Origin: Euryarchaeota archaeon UBA552
Lineage (GTDB): Archaea > Thermoplasmatota > Poseidoniia > Poseidoniales > Thalassarchaeaceae
NCBI GenBank assembly: GCA_002499585.1
Contig: DAMH01000010.1
Location: 62,217 to 77,120, forward strand
Length of the DNA stretch: 14,904 nt
Reading direction: 5' to 3'
Positions 14,734 through 14,904 of this stretch are shown here, one piece after another (positions within the stretch are counted from its first letter, which is position 1; each line of letters begins with the position of its first letter). The translations under genes were made by a program, and so were the position numbers. The notes beneath the pieces were generated by a model. It did no database searches and was not told where the DNA came from. It worked only from the letters and a program-made list of their open reading frames with translations.

Positions 14734-14904
14734 TCATGCTCCCGAGGAAGCTTCGGCGGCCTTTGCGGCCTTCGCCGCTTTCTTTTCCCTCTTCGTTTTC
14801 TCCTTCTTGGCCCTCTTTTCCAACTCCATGTCAACTCTTTCTTTGTGCACCGAGGGCAGAACGCGAGTCCTGTCTGCATCAAACCAAAGGTCTTGACGTG
14901 TGTA
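14734..14904 (-). CDS. nuoI: Complex I subunit I (ferredoxin-like), C-terminal fragment
   Basis: The last 56 residues of a gene entering from the high-coordinate edge. The fragment opens YTRQDLWFDADRTRVLPS, which resembles the conserved end of NuoI, the subunit with two [4Fe-4S] clusters that passes electrons toward quinone; the Cys motifs would lie outside the window. The position just before nuoJ supports the call. The final 31 residues are a Lys/Glu/Ala-rich, probably helical tail with KKAAKAAKAAEASSGA at the end, which is not part of the usual domain. The stop is TGA at 14734-14736. Confidence 0.75.
   Translation of the reverse strand, partial: YTRQDLWFDADRTRVLPSVHKERVDMELEKRAKKEKTKREKKAAKAAKAAEASSGA

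Noticed and set aside
14730..14882. N-terminal extension of nuoJ1 rich in Arg and Lys
   Set aside because: It overlaps the nuoI frame, whose translation matches the NuoI C-terminus. The basic stretch is the out-of-frame reading of the Lys/Ala codons.

Overview
The window looks like a piece of a planktonic marine archaeal genome. My best guess is Marine Group II (Poseidoniia, Thermoplasmatota side), at moderate confidence and from gene content only. The archaeal markers are a translation/ribosome-assembly cluster of aIF1A, a RIO1-type kinase and a two-KH Dim2/Krr1-like protein, together with a DUF63 membrane protein, which is an archaeal family. A photolyase of a type common in sunlit marine microbes and a bacterial-looking ferrochelatase fit a surface-ocean lineage that has taken up bacterial genes. 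Every gene I can support lies on the minus strand, so transcription runs from high to low coordinates.

Region 1 (14904 down to 8231) is the membrane-arm end of a complex I (Nuo/Fpo-type) operon in canonical order: the C-terminal end of nuoI, nuoJ split into two ORFs, nuoK, nuoL, nuoM and nuoN. The genes are separated by at most 8 nt or overlap by 4 nt (ATGA or GTGA). The three antiporter-like proton-pumping subunits keep their key Glu and Lys residues. NuoL has a very His-rich insertion, NuoN an acidic loop, and NuoI a Lys/Ala-rich tail. The electron-input module lies outside the window, so NADH, F420H2 or ferredoxin as donor cannot be decided here.

Region 2 (8230 to 6847) holds a protoporphyrin ferrochelatase (hemH) after a 217-nt leader. 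The leader contains a doubtful small ORF whose stop overlaps the hemH start.

Region 3 (6846 to 3585) starts with a 222-nt intergenic stretch carrying a perfect 8-bp inverted repeat. It continues as a tight operon: aIF1A, an unrecognised duplicated membrane protein, RIO1 kinase and the KH-domain protein. Three of the four products belong to small-subunit maturation or initiation; the membrane protein between them is the outlier.

Region 4 (3527 to 1) has a photolyase/cryptochrome-family protein, a long DUF63 membrane protein, and the first 205 residues of an M29-family aminopeptidase cut by the window edge. These three genes lack visible Shine-Dalgarno sequences, unlike the genes inside the operons, which suggests leaderless transcripts. 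No rRNA, tRNA, CRISPR, IS element or transposase was seen, and no gene-free stretch exceeds about 220 nt.
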